Shown: positions 1-6,826, numbered from the stretch's first letter. The stretch is 9,390 nt of DNA from Chloroflexota bacterium (GCA_021785115.1 JAJYGO010000388.1:1-9390), one strand, 5' to 3'. Notes: generated by a model not told the origin, from the letters alone. Numbers and translations: made by a program.

Positions 1-213
1 GCCGCCGAGGCGATGCGCGCGCTGGAGGGCGTCCAGGAGGTGACCAGCCGCGAGGGCGGGCTCGACGTGATCGTGCCCGACGCCTCGACCGCGCTGCCCG
101 CGCTGCTTGCCGCCGCGGCGGCCACCGGCACCTCCGTCCGGTCGGTCGAGGTGGTGGAGCCGGACCTCGAGGCGGTGTTCCTCCACCTCACCGGCAAGGC
201 GCTGCGAGACTGA
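1..213 (+). CDS. ABC transporter ATP-binding protein, C-terminal fragment (DrrA-like)
   Basis: This is the last 70 codons of an ATPase subunit that begins before the window. The reading frame is open from base 1 to the TGA at 211-213. The Walker A, signature and Walker B motifs lie outside. What remains is the small C-terminal domain typical of DrrA/CcmA-type drug or lipid exporters, ending in VEPDLEAVFLHLTGKALRD, close to the family's usual 'EPsLEdvFlhLTG' ending. The two permease genes directly downstream (next start one base after this stop) support an ABC-2 exporter in which this protein would drive transport by ATP hydrolysis at the inner face of the membrane. The substrate cannot be told. 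Family assignment rests on the tail motif plus context. Confidence 0.85.
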   Translation, partial: AAEAMRALEGVQEVTSREGGLDVIVPDASTALPALLAAAAATGTSVRSVEVVEPDLEAVFLHLTGKALRD

Positions 214-214
214 G

Positions 215-1402
215 ATGCGCAGGAACCTCGCCTCGGCGCTCGTCATCGCGCGCCGCATCCTCCGCCAGCGGGTCCGAGACCGGTCGGCGATCATGTTCGC
301 GGTCATCACGCCGCTCGGGCTCGCCCTGGCCTTCTCGGTCCTGATCCCCAACGACTTCCAGACGTTCCACACCCGGTTCGTGATCGTGGACCACGACGGC
401 GGGCCGATGGCGAGCCGCCTGATCAGCGACGGCTTCGGCGCCCTGTCCCGGGCGGGCGTCGCCGAGGTGGACGCGATCGCCACCGACGCCCAGGCGCGCG
501 CCGAGCTCGAGGCCGGCGACGCCGGCGCGATGATCGTGGTGCCGGCGGGCTTCAGCGCGGCGATCGCCGCCGGCCAGCCGACGGCGATCCAGCTGCTCGG
601 CGGCCAGTTCCCGTCGTCATTCGAGGTCGCCCGGGCGGTCGTCACCCGGTTCGCCAGCGAGGCCGACGCGGCCCAGCTGCTGATCGCCACCGCCACCTCG
701 TCGTCGGGCAGCGCGAACCCCGCGGTCGTGCAGGCGGCCGTGGCCTCGCTCGGCCAGCCGGCGCCGATCGCCGAGGTCGAGGCGCAGACGCCGTCGCGGC
801 AGGCCGGCCGGGCGACGTTCTACGCCGCCGCCATGGCGATCATGTTCGTGTTCTTCGCCACCCAGTACGGGGCGCTGGCGATCCACTCGGACCGCCAGAC
901 CGGCACGCTCACGCGCCTGCTCGCGGCCCCGGTCTCCGCCGGGTCGATGCTGTTCGGCGCCGCGCTGGCCAGCCTCGTGCTGGGCGCCGTGGCGATGACG
1001 GTGCTGATCCTCGGCACGACGCTGCTCGTCCACGCGGCCTGGGGGCCGCCGCTGCTGGTGGCGGTGCTGGTGCTCTCGGGGGTGGTCGCCGCCACCGGGA
1101 TCTCGATGGTGGTCGCCACGTTCGCCCGGACGCCGCAGCAGGCGGGGGCGCTCAACTCGATCGTCGCGCTCTCGCTCGCCGCCCTGGGCGGCGTGTTCCT
1201 GCCCCTGAGCCAGGCGCCCTCGTCCATCGTCACCCTGTCGCAGATCACGCCCCACGCGTGGTTCCTGCGCGGCATCGACACCCTGGCCGACCCTTCGGCG
1301 ACCCTGGCCGACATCCTGCCTTCGGTGCTGGTGCTGCTGGCCATGGGCGTCGGGCTCGGGGCAGTCGGGCTCGTCCGGGCCCGGAAGGCGATGGCGGCAT
1401 GA
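215..1402 (+). CDS. ABC-2 type transporter permease (first subunit)
   Basis: This 395-aa membrane subunit would form the export channel with the ATPase upstream and the second permease downstream. Hydrophobic segments lie at about residues 24-45, 203-223, 245-272, 278-304, 314-331 and 365-387, with a large extracytoplasmic loop (about 46-200) after the first: the ABC-2 exporter layout. Residues 225-241 (SDRQTGTLTRLLAAPVS) match the family's cytoplasmic 'GTLERLLATPVS' segment. The proline-rich 'LPLSQAPSS..TPHAW' region (329-349) is also typical. I chose the ATG one base after the ATPase stop because the protein then begins with the usual short basic amphipathic stretch. The frame is open further upstream (from 107), but that part overlaps the ATPase and looks non-coding. 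No strong Shine-Dalgarno site is seen, so translation is probably coupled. It ends in an ATGA overlap with the next gene. Confidence 0.9.
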   Translation: MRRNLASALVIARRILRQRVRDRSAIMFAVITPLGLALAFSVLIPNDFQTFHTRFVIVDHDGGPMASRLISDGFGALSRAGVAEVDAIATDAQARAELEAGDAGAMIVVPAGFSAAIAAGQPTAIQLLGGQFPSSFEVARAVVTRFASEADAAQLLIATATSSSGSANPAVVQAAVASLGQPAPIAEVEAQTPSRQAGRATFYAAAMAIMFVFFATQYGALAIHSDRQTGTLTRLLAAPVSAGSMLFGAALASLVLGAVAMTVLILGTTLLVHAAWGPPLLVAVLVLSGVVAATGISMVVATFARTPQQAGALNSIVALSLAALGGVFLPLSQAPSSIVTLSQITPHAWFLRGIDTLADPSATLADILPSVLVLLAMGVGLGAVGLVRARKAMAA

Positions 1403-2562
1403 AGGTCCTCTCGATGGTCCGCACCAACCTGGTGCGCGCCCTCCGCGACCGAACGGCCCTGTTCTTCTCGGTGCTGCTGCCGCTGATCCTGATCCTCGTC
1501 CTGGGGCTGACCTACGGCTCCGGCGCCTCGCTCAGGGTCGGCCTCGTGGACGCCGACGGCGGCCCGCTGGCCGCCGACCTCGCGGCCGCGATCCAGAAGT
1601 CGCCCGGCGTCGCGGTCGACCTCCGCCGCTACCAGACCGTGGACGAGCTGCGGGACGCCTCGTCGCGGGGCATCGTCGAGGTCGCCCTCGCGATCCCGGC
1701 TGGGTACACCGCCGCGCTGGAGGGCGGCGGCTCCGCGGCGCTCACCTTCTTCACGCCGCCGACGCAGCTGGCGCTGGCTGCCCGGACCATCGTGGACCGG
1801 GCGGTCGCCGACCAGACCGCCCTGGTGCGCGCGACGCAGTTCGCCGTGAAGACCCAGGGGACCGGCTTCAGCGCGGCGCTGGCCGGGGCCCAGGGCCTGC
1901 AGGCGCGGGTCCCCGGCGTGGCGGTCACGGTCCAGCCGGTCAACGCGGCGAGCACCGGCAACGGCTTCAGCGCCGGCGCCCAGAGCCAGCTGGTGCTGTT
2001 CATGTTCCTGACCTCGCTCACCGGGGCGGTGGAGCTGGTGCTCACCCGCCAGCTCGGGGTCTCGCGGCGGATCTTCGCCTCGCCCACCGGCGCGACCACG
2101 ATCATCGTGGGGGAGTCGCTGGCGAGGATCGCCTTCGCGCTGGCCCAGGGCGCGTTCATCGTCGGCGCGTCCGCGGTCCTGTTCGGCGTGTCGTGGGGCG
2201 ATCCCGTGTCGCTGGCCGCGGTGGTGCTGGTGTTCTCGGTGGTGGCGGGCGGGGCTGCGATGATCATCGGGGCGCTGGCGGCCAACCCGAGCCAGGCCGG
2301 CGCGCTCGGCCCGGGCCTGGGCATGCTGCTGGGGCTCCTCGGCGGCGCGATGGTGCCGCTCGAGGTGTTCCCGCCCGCGATGCAGGCGGTGGCGAGGCTG
2401 ACGCCGCACTCGTGGGCGATGGACGCGCTGGCGGTGGCCAGCCAGCCGGGCAACAGCGTGGTGGACATCCTGCCCCAGCTGGGGGTCCTGGCCCTGTTCG
2501 CCGTGGTGTTCTTCGCGATCGCGACGGTGCGCTTCCGGCGGGTGCTGGTCGGCGCGGCCTGA
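1399..2562 (+). CDS. ABC-2 type transporter permease (second subunit)
   Basis: This 387-aa protein is a second, divergent ABC-2 permease of the same exporter. Its ATG overlaps the previous stop (ATGA, 1399-1402), a strong sign of translational coupling and of a heteromeric channel. Hydrophobic segments lie at about residues 21-38, 196-214, 238-262, 270-294, 301-326 and 356-376, with an extracytoplasmic loop at 40-195. Residues 216-231 (TRQLGVSRRIFASPTG) correspond to the conserved cytoplasmic segment, and 319-341 (VPLEVFPP..TPHSWAMD) to the C-terminal ABC-2 signature region. Both permeases begin with a similar 'R.R.lRDR.a' stretch and similar loops (VDxDGGP at 50-56), so they are probably old paralogues. 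A 35-bp tandem duplication covers the last codons and the stop. The substrate is unknown. Confidence 0.9.
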   Translation: MKVLSMVRTNLVRALRDRTALFFSVLLPLILILVLGLTYGSGASLRVGLVDADGGPLAADLAAAIQKSPGVAVDLRRYQTVDELRDASSRGIVEVALAIPAGYTAALEGGGSAALTFFTPPTQLALAARTIVDRAVADQTALVRATQFAVKTQGTGFSAALAGAQGLQARVPGVAVTVQPVNAASTGNGFSAGAQSQLVLFMFLTSLTGAVELVLTRQLGVSRRIFASPTGATTIIVGESLARIAFALAQGAFIVGASAVLFGVSWGDPVSLAAVVLVFSVVAGGAAMIIGALAANPSQAGALGPGLGMLLGLLGGAMVPLEVFPPAMQAVARLTPHSWAMDALAVASQPGNSVVDILPQLGVLALFAVVFFAIATVRFRRVLVGAA

Positions 2563-2598
2563 GGCGCTTCCGGCGGGTGTTGGTCGGCGCGGCCCGAG
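2529..2598 (+). repeat. 35-bp tandem duplication across the permease stop codon
   Basis: Bases 2529-2563 and 2564-2598 are adjacent copies of the same 35-bp unit with only two differences (C to T at the 17th base; T to C in the stop triplet). The first copy encodes the permease C-terminus and its TGA. In the second copy the corresponding triplet is CGA and the sequence is untranslated. The unit is not a multiple of three, so the second copy is out of frame. This looks like a recent slippage event. Confidence 0.9.
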
Positions 2599-2629
2599 GC
2601 CCCCCGCCGGGTGCCGGCGACCGACGTGA

Positions 2630-2635
2630 TACGGT
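2630..2635 (+). promoter_or_regulatory. Candidate -10 element (TACGGT) for a leaderless HAD transcript
   Basis: TACGGT fits the TANNNT pattern and stands 6 bases before the HAD ATG. That is the spacing expected when transcription starts on the A of the start codon. No Shine-Dalgarno sequence is present between it and the gene, and no clear -35 box is visible. The element is short, so this is an inference. Confidence 0.45.
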
Positions 2636-2641
2636 CGGCGC

Positions 2642-3325
2642 ATGCCCGACCGCCGCTTCGACGCCGTCGTCTTCGACCTCGACGGCACGCTGTGCGACTC
2701 CGAGCCGTTCATCGCGGCCGCGGCGGCCGAGGCGCTCCGCCGACGCTACGGCGTGGCCGTGGCGCGCGAGGACTTCGCGCCGTTCGTGGGCGCCGGCGAC
2801 GACCGGTTCATCAGCGGCGCCGCGGCCGCGCACGGGATCATCGCCGACCTCGCGATCGACAAGCCGCTCACCTACGAGGTGTACCTCGAGCTGATCCCGG
2901 GCGCCCTCCAGCCGATCGCCGGCGCGCACGACTTCCTCGACCGGCTGCGTGCCGCCGGCCTGCGGATCGCGCTGGCGACGGGCTCCGACCGGCCGAAGCT
3001 GCACGGCAACCTCGCCGCGATCGGGCTGCCGGAGGGCGTCTTCGACGTCGTGGTGAGCGCCGAGGACGTGGTCCGCAAGAAGCCCGACCCGGAGATGTTC
3101 CGGCTGGCGGTCGGCCTCCTGGGCGCCGACCCGCAGCGGACGCTGGTCGTCGAGGACGCGCGCAACGGCGTGCTCGCCGGCCGGGCGGCGGGCTGCGAAG
3201 TGCTGGGGATCGCGTCGTCGCAGCTGCCGGACACCCTGCTTGCGGCCGGCGCCCGCATCGTCGTCGACGACTACACCCGGCTGCCCGCCGAGCTGCTCGC
3301 GGACCTGGCCCTCCTGCCCGGCTGA
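2642..3325 (+). CDS. HAD-superfamily hydrolase, subfamily IA (phosphatase / phosphoglucomutase-like)
   Basis: This 227-aa cytoplasmic enzyme has all four HAD motifs. Motif I is DLDGT with the nucleophile D12 and acid/base D14. Motif II is LATGS with T113. Motif III is the lysine of KKPDP (K147). Motif IV is VVED with E171 and D172, for magnesium. The helical cap lies between motifs I and II (about residues 20-90), as in subfamily IA enzymes such as phosphoglycolate phosphatase and beta-phosphoglucomutase. Length is normal for the group. The exact substrate cannot be read from the sequence. A mutase role would need a cap lysine/arginine pattern that I cannot confirm. The start fits the motif I position and the -10-like element 6 bases upstream. 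It follows the ABC operon by 79 bases and converges on the methyltransferase gene. Confidence 0.9.
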   Translation: MPDRRFDAVVFDLDGTLCDSEPFIAAAAAEALRRRYGVAVAREDFAPFVGAGDDRFISGAAAAHGIIADLAIDKPLTYEVYLELIPGALQPIAGAHDFLDRLRAAGLRIALATGSDRPKLHGNLAAIGLPEGVFDVVVSAEDVVRKKPDPEMFRLAVGLLGADPQRTLVVEDARNGVLAGRAAGCEVLGIASSQLPDTLLAAGARIVVDDYTRLPAELLADLALLPG

Positions 3326-3361
3326 CGCCGGCCCGGCTGGGCGGGGCTGCCGCGCGCCGCG

Positions 3362-3441
3362 GTCAGGGCCCCTGGCGGTCGCGGGGGTCTCCTGCTGCCG
3401 TCAGGCCCCGAGCGGGCGCGGGGTCGCCCGCTGCGGTCAGG
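3362..3441 (-). repeat. Tandem repeat (36-38 bp period) at the 3' end of the methyltransferase gene
   Basis: Read on the minus strand, CCTGAC occurs at 3441-3436, 3405-3400 and 3367-3362, spaced 36 and 38 bases. The first two units are similar over their full length (CCTGACSGCAGC, then a GACCCC run, then CCGC and GGGG). The third is degenerate after about 12 bases. The methyltransferase stop TGA lies inside the first unit. The array fills most of the gap between the two convergent genes. Confidence 0.65.
3411..3432 (-). terminator. GC-rich hairpin just after the methyltransferase stop
   Basis: AGCGGGCG (3411-3418) and CGCCCGCT (3425-3432) form a perfect 8-bp stem with a 6-base loop, four bases beyond the stop codon on the minus strand. 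It also lies downstream of the convergent HAD gene, so it could end transcription from either side. There is no T run, so it is only a candidate terminator. Part of the stem belongs to the tandem repeat here. Confidence 0.4.
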
Positions 3442-4915
3442 CGTCCAGTATCCGGCGCGGGTCCGGCCAGCGCTCGAGGCCGATCGAGCGCGCCGCCTCG
3501 TCGATCAGCGAGCACAGCCCCTCGAGCACGTCGCCCGGCAGGCCCACCGGCGGGTTCGCCGCCATCGCCGCGGCCTTCTCGGTCGCCAGGTCCACGAGGC
3601 CCGTCCGCCCCGACGCCTGCCAGTCGCCCAGGCTGCCGCGGTAGGACAGGGTGGGACGGACGAAGTCCGAGCGCAGGTAGCGGCGGGTGTGCGCCGTGGC
3701 CAGGAAGCCGAAGCCGGGCTCCAGGCCCTCCGCGATCGCGTCGAGGCTCAGGGCGTCGGCGTCCCAGACCGGCTGGCGGAAGGCGTAGAAGGCGTAGTTG
3801 AGGACCTCGTCGTCGATCACCAGCGCCTCGACCGAGCCGGCCACGCCGCTCTGGTTCTCGCCCGGGCCGGACAGGAACCGCGGCCGGGCCGCCAGCCCCA
3901 GGATCGCGTTGGCCATGTGCTCGTAGCCGAACTGCGTGTCCACGACCACCGAGTCGGACGTCGGGCCGTAGCAGTCGCAGGCGAGGCCGTACCTGCGGGC
4001 CAGCAGCGTCGCCGCGATCGACGCGACGCCGGTCTCGGGCGGGCCGGAGGTCACCAGCCCGGTCCGCGGGTTGATCGACGAGAGGCGCGGGCCGTAGTAG
4101 AGGGGCGTGCCGGGCGCGACCGCCTGGGTCAGCACCAGGCCGGCCAGCACCTCGGCGTTCTGGGTGGCCACCGCGGCCGACATCGACCCGGGCGCCGTGG
4201 TGCCGGCCGCCGGGCAGGGGAGGATCTCGACGGCCACCCGCCCCGCCCGGACCGTGGCGATCAGCGCGTCGGTGACCTCGGCGCCGAGCTGGAGCGGGCT
4301 CACCGGCGAGAACGCGAGGTCCACCGGGTAGCGCCCGCCGCCCCCGTCGGCGCCGGTCACGGCCTCGGCCATCCGCCGCACGAAGTCCGCCTGGAACGCG
4401 TGCGAGATGCCGGGTCCGCCGATCGGCTTGTCGGTCTCGTGGGCGAGCACGAGATACGAGTACAGCGGCTCGAGTGGGTGGGGCACGTCGTCGGGCTGGA
4501 CCAGCGAGGTGACCGAGTGCAGGTTCGCCATGCGGTGCATGACCCGGGTCAGGCGGACCTGGTCGGCCATCGTGGCGCGACGGGCGACGCCGGTCTTGGG
4601 GTCCACCACGTCCCGGGCGCCGCCCATGTTGTGGACGTAGGTGGGGCCCGGGTCCGCGTCGACGGGGATGGACCGGGCGTCGTCGCGCGCGGCGAGGGTG
4701 AACCTGGAACGGCACGCGGCGACCGCGTCCGCGACCGCGGCCCGCGGCATCAGGATCCGGCGGCCGGTCGCCTCGGTACAGCCGGCCGCGAGGAGGATCT
4801 CGCGCGCCGCCGGCGACTCCACCTGGACGCCGATCCGCTCGAGCACGGCGAGCGACGTCTCGTGGATCGCCTCGATGGCCTCGTCGGGCCACAGGTCCAG
4901 CATGGTGCTCCCCAT
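3437..4915 (-). CDS. Trimethylamine methyltransferase (MttB) family protein, non-pyrrolysine type
   Basis: This 492-aa protein covers the whole MttB superfamily fold, whose members move a methyl group from a methylated amine to a corrinoid protein. It opens with the family start IEAIHETSLAVLERIGVQV (14-32). The conserved stretches CPAAGTTAPGSMSAAVATQ (234-252) with QNAEVLAGL after it, and CYGPTSDSVVVDTQFGYE (315-332), are present. The frame has no internal stop, so there is no pyrrolysine (TAG). It therefore belongs with the MtgB-like, non-Pyl members, some of which use glycine betaine or other quaternary amines. The substrate is unknown. The start is uncertain: ATG at 4915 has a weak upstream site, whereas ATG at 4903 has GGGGAG four bases before it and would give 488 aa. 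No corrinoid protein, RamA or pyrrolysine genes are visible nearby. Confidence 0.88.
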   Translation of the reverse strand: MGSTMLDLWPDEAIEAIHETSLAVLERIGVQVESPAAREILLAAGCTEATGRRILMPRAAVADAVAACRSRFTLAARDDARSIPVDADPGPTYVHNMGGARDVVDPKTGVARRATMADQVRLTRVMHRMANLHSVTSLVQPDDVPHPLEPLYSYLVLAHETDKPIGGPGISHAFQADFVRRMAEAVTGADGGGGRYPVDLAFSPVSPLQLGAEVTDALIATVRAGRVAVEILPCPAAGTTAPGSMSAAVATQNAEVLAGLVLTQAVAPGTPLYYGPRLSSINPRTGLVTSGPPETGVASIAATLLARRYGLACDCYGPTSDSVVVDTQFGYEHMANAILGLAARPRFLSGPGENQSGVAGSVEALVIDDEVLNYAFYAFRQPVWDADALSLDAIAEGLEPGFGFLATAHTRRYLRSDFVRPTLSYRGSLGDWQASGRTGLVDLATEKAAAMAANPPVGLPGDVLEGLCSLIDEAARSIGLERWPDPRRILDA

Positions 4916-4948
4916 CGCTCGAGTTGCCTGCCCTGGCGCGGCGGGCGG

Positions 4949-5003
4949 GTCGCCGGTCGCCGGTCGCCGCCGGCCGCCGGTCGCCGCCGGCCGCCGGCCG
5001 CCG
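4949..5003. repeat. GC-only heptamer array upstream of the methyltransferase gene
   Basis: Seven contiguous units of GTCGCCG or GCCGCCG type fill 55 bases. Their lengths are 7, 7, 10, 7, 10, 7 and 7, the 10-base units carrying one extra CCG. On the minus strand they read CGGCGAC/CGGCGGC. The array lies 34 bases before the methyltransferase start and, if the candidate -10 at 5015-5020 is right, wholly inside its leader. It is not part of either neighbouring protein. Confidence 0.8.
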
Positions 5004-5014
5004 TTCGCACGTCC

Positions 5015-5020
5015 ACGATA
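5015..5020 (-). promoter_or_regulatory. Candidate -10 element (TATCGT) for the methyltransferase gene
   Basis: On the minus strand TATCGT lies about 100 bases before the methyltransferase start, inside the 203-base gap after the VIT1-family gene. It is the only AT-containing hexamer of this type I see in an otherwise nearly pure GC gap. No good -35 box accompanies it. If used, it gives a leader of about 90 bases that contains the heptamer array. Confidence 0.3.
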
Positions 5021-5118
5021 TGCCGACCGCAGGCGCGCCCGCCGGTTGGCTGCGCGAGCGAGGGCGCCCGCGGTCCGGTCGCCGGTGTCTGCGCTCGGCG
5101 ACGGCCGCCCGTCGGCGC

Positions 5119-5820
5119 CTACACCGTGACGAGGCGCCCGATCAGCACGCCGGCCAGGGCGGCCGCCCCGGCGATGGCCATCGTCTGGAGCGCCGTCCGC
5201 CAGACCGGCTCGTGGCCGATCAGCCCGCGCGCCACGCCCAGCGCCGCCATGAGCAGGCCCGTGATCACCAGCGACACGAGGCGGGCGCTCTCGATCGGGA
5301 ACAGCGCGAACGGGAGCACGGGCACGCCGGCGGCCAGCAGGTCCGCGATGAACATCCACAGGGCGTGCGCGCGCGGCGACGCCCCGCCCTGGCGCGGCAT
5401 GCCGACCTCGTAGGCGGCGACGTGGTCGAGCATCGCCCGCGGGTTGCGCAGGAACGCGCGGCTGACCGCGGCCGCCTCCTCGTCGGTGAAGCCCGAGTGG
5501 CGCAGCTGCGTCACCACCCGCTCGCGCGCGCCGTCCGGGTCGGCCTCGATCCGCCTCCGCAGCCGCTCGATCTGCGCCCGCGCGACGCTGTTCTCCGAGT
5601 GCACGTCGAGGTAGGTGCCGGCCATCATCGAGACCGCGCCGGCCACCGCGCCGGTGGCGCCCGCCAGCAGGACGATGTTGGCGTTGGTGGTGCTGGCCGC
5701 GACGCCGAAGACCAGGCCGGCGATCGAGACGGCGCCGTCCTCCATGCCGAAGGCGACGTCGCCGATCGACTCCAGCAGGGATCGGCGGATTCGGCCAGGC
5801 AGGTCGCTGAGCGGGTGCAC
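5119..5820 (-). CDS. VIT1/CCC1 family iron/manganese transporter
   Basis: This 233-aa membrane protein belongs to the VIT1/CCC1 family, which moves Fe2+ or Mn2+ across membranes. The hallmark start is seen: ESIGDVAFGMEDGAVSIAG (17-35), then GATGAVAGAVSMMAGTYLDVHSE (54-76), matching the family's 'DGivt.falv.G....a..SMa.GeYls..se'. A cytoplasmic, charged helical linker follows (about 77-148), rich in E, D and R, where family members bind metal. Three more hydrophobic segments lie at about 152-173, 179-198 and 207-230. The start is a GTG with AAGGAG 11 bases upstream; the open frame continues further, but the extension is proline/arginine-rich and unlike the family. The length is usual. It is divergent from the HTH gene and upstream of, and codirectional with, the methyltransferase, though 203 bases separate them. 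Confidence 0.85.
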   Translation of the reverse strand: MHPLSDLPGRIRRSLLESIGDVAFGMEDGAVSIAGLVFGVAASTTNANIVLLAGATGAVAGAVSMMAGTYLDVHSENSVARAQIERLRRRIEADPDGARERVVTQLRHSGFTDEEAAAVSRAFLRNPRAMLDHVAAYEVGMPRQGGASPRAHALWMFIADLLAAGVPVLPFALFPIESARLVSLVITGLLMAALGVARGLIGHEPVWRTALQTMAIAGAAALAGVLIGRLVTV

Positions 5821-5851
5821 GCGGGGGACGGCTCCTTGGGCGGGGAGTACG

Positions 5852-5857
5852 AGTCTA
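5852..5857 (-). promoter_or_regulatory. Candidate -10 element (TAGACT) for the VIT1-family gene
   Basis: On the minus strand TAGACT stands 31 bases before the GTG start, and AAGGAG (5837-5832) lies between them. This order (-10, then Shine-Dalgarno, then GTG) supports 5820 as the start. No convincing -35 box is seen. Confidence 0.4.
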
Positions 5858-5946
5858 CCCGCAGCGCCCGCGGGAACGCCGGGACGGCTCGAGTGGCGGG
5901 GTCCGCCGGCGCCCGCAGGCCTGCGACGGGCCCCAGAGCCTCGGCC

Positions 5947-6083
5947 CTGCACGGGGCGGCTCCATCAGCGGTCCGCCCGCCCGCGCAACCGCCCCGTGCC
6001 GCACCCGACCGCCCGAGGGCATCGAAGATGGCACAGGCCGGGTGGCCCGGCGCCTCATCCGCCCATAGAGCCGCCCCGTGCAG
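5947..6083. repeat. 137-bp element with palindromic ends, left copy
   Basis: The ends are a perfect 16-bp inverted repeat, CTGCACGGGGCGGCTC at 5947-5962 and its complement at 6068-6083. The match continues inward imperfectly to about 26 bases. A further CCGCCCCGTGC near 5990-6001 could pair with the left end instead. The element is repeated at 6827-6963, exactly 880 bases on, without gaps and about 79% identical by my count (29 mismatches in 137). No target-site duplication is evident. It occupies most of the 333-base gap between the divergent VIT1-family and HTH genes; apart from it and the VIT1 promoter candidate I see nothing definite in that gap. It resembles a MITE or REP-type dispersed repeat. 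No open frame in it looks like protein. Confidence 0.85.
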
Positions 6084-6153
6084 GGACGGGGACACAGGGC
6101 GCTCGAGGGGCCCGAATAAGCGGGGCATACGGCACCGTCTGCAGGCTTGCCGC

Positions 6154-6810
6154 ATGACGGCTCGACAGCGCAGCGCGACCCTGGGGTCGGACGACGCCCG
6201 CAGGCTGGCAGCGGAGGCTGGTCGTGAGATAGCCGCAGCCAGGAGGTCGGTCGGGGCCACGCAGTGTCACGTCGCGGCCAGGGCCGGCATCAGTGCGTCG
6301 CAGCTGGGCCGGCTCGAGCGCGGCGAACTCGCCAGGCCGTCGCTCGACGTGATCTGCCGCGCCGCGCGCGCGGCCGGCTTCGCCGCGAGCCTCAAGTTGT
6401 ATCCCGACGGGACGCGATTACGTGATGCCGGGCAGCTCGCCCTGCTGGCCAGGTTCGATCGTGTCCTTGCCCCGCAGCTCGTGAGAAGTCGCGAGGTCCG
6501 CCTGTCCCGTCCCGGTGACCTGCGAGCGTGGGACGAGCGGATATCGGACGGTCGCGCGAGCGCGTCGATCGAGGCAGAGGTGCACATCCACGACGCCCAG
6601 GCGCTCCAGCGCCGGATCGCGCTCAAGCTGCGCGACGACCAGGCAGCCGGCGTGGTGATCCTCCTGCTCGCCGACACCGCCCACAATCGACGGGTGCTCG
6701 CGGAGCACCGGGAGGCGCTGCGCCCGCAGTTCCCGCTTGATGGCGGCGCGATCCTCCGTGCGCTGCGCGCCGGGCGGATTCCGCCCGCGAGCGGTTTGGT
6801 TCTGCTGTGA
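6154..6810 (+). CDS. Helix-turn-helix (XRE-type) protein with unrecognised C-terminal domain
   Basis: This 218-aa protein starts with an XRE/Cro-type helix-turn-helix domain at about residues 18-75. Its recognition region is HVAARAGISASQLGRLERGE (39-58), followed by PSLDVICRAARAAGF. The remainder (about 80-218) is a domain I do not recognise by name. It contains WDERISDGRASASIEAEV (126-143), then HDAQALQRRIALKLRDD (146-162), a hydrophobic strand VVILLLADT (167-175) and HNRRVL. The order of acidic residues, Q and R before a hydrophobic strand recalls nuclease-like folds, but this is only a guess. The ATG at 6154 begins the protein-like sequence; the frame is open for over 1 kb upstream but there it runs through a repeat and antisense to other genes. 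A promoter is not clear. The gene is bracketed by the two 137-bp elements, 70 bases before its start and 16 bases after its stop. Confidence 0.8.
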   Translation: MTARQRSATLGSDDARRLAAEAGREIAAARRSVGATQCHVAARAGISASQLGRLERGELARPSLDVICRAARAAGFAASLKLYPDGTRLRDAGQLALLARFDRVLAPQLVRSREVRLSRPGDLRAWDERISDGRASASIEAEVHIHDAQALQRRIALKLRDDQAAGVVILLLADTAHNRRVLAEHREALRPQFPLDGGAILRALRAGRIPPASGLVLL

Positions 6811-6826
6811 AGGCTCGGCGTCTTCC

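Noticed and set aside
820..2712. Long minus-strand open frame of 630 codons opposite the two permeases
   Set aside because: Its translation is rich in R, H, G, E and Q without domains, which is what the antisense of GC-rich hydrophobic genes gives. The permeases on the other strand are clear.
4949..5003. CRISPR array
   Set aside because: Units are 7-10 bases, touch each other and have no unique spacers; no cas genes are present.
4916..5118. Cobalamin riboswitch before the corrinoid methyltransferase
   Set aside because: I looked for the B12-box type conserved stretch in the leader and found only the GC heptamer array and unrelated sequence.
3689..5413. Plus-strand open frame of 574 codons opposite the methyltransferase and VIT1-family genes
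   Set aside because: Low-complexity R/G/H/V composition and no motif; it is a shadow of two recognisable minus-strand genes.
4924..6153. Upstream extension of the HTH reading frame
   Set aside because: The frame is open because of high GC only. It crosses the VIT1-family gene antisense and the 137-bp element, and has no protein-like sequence before the ATG at 6154.
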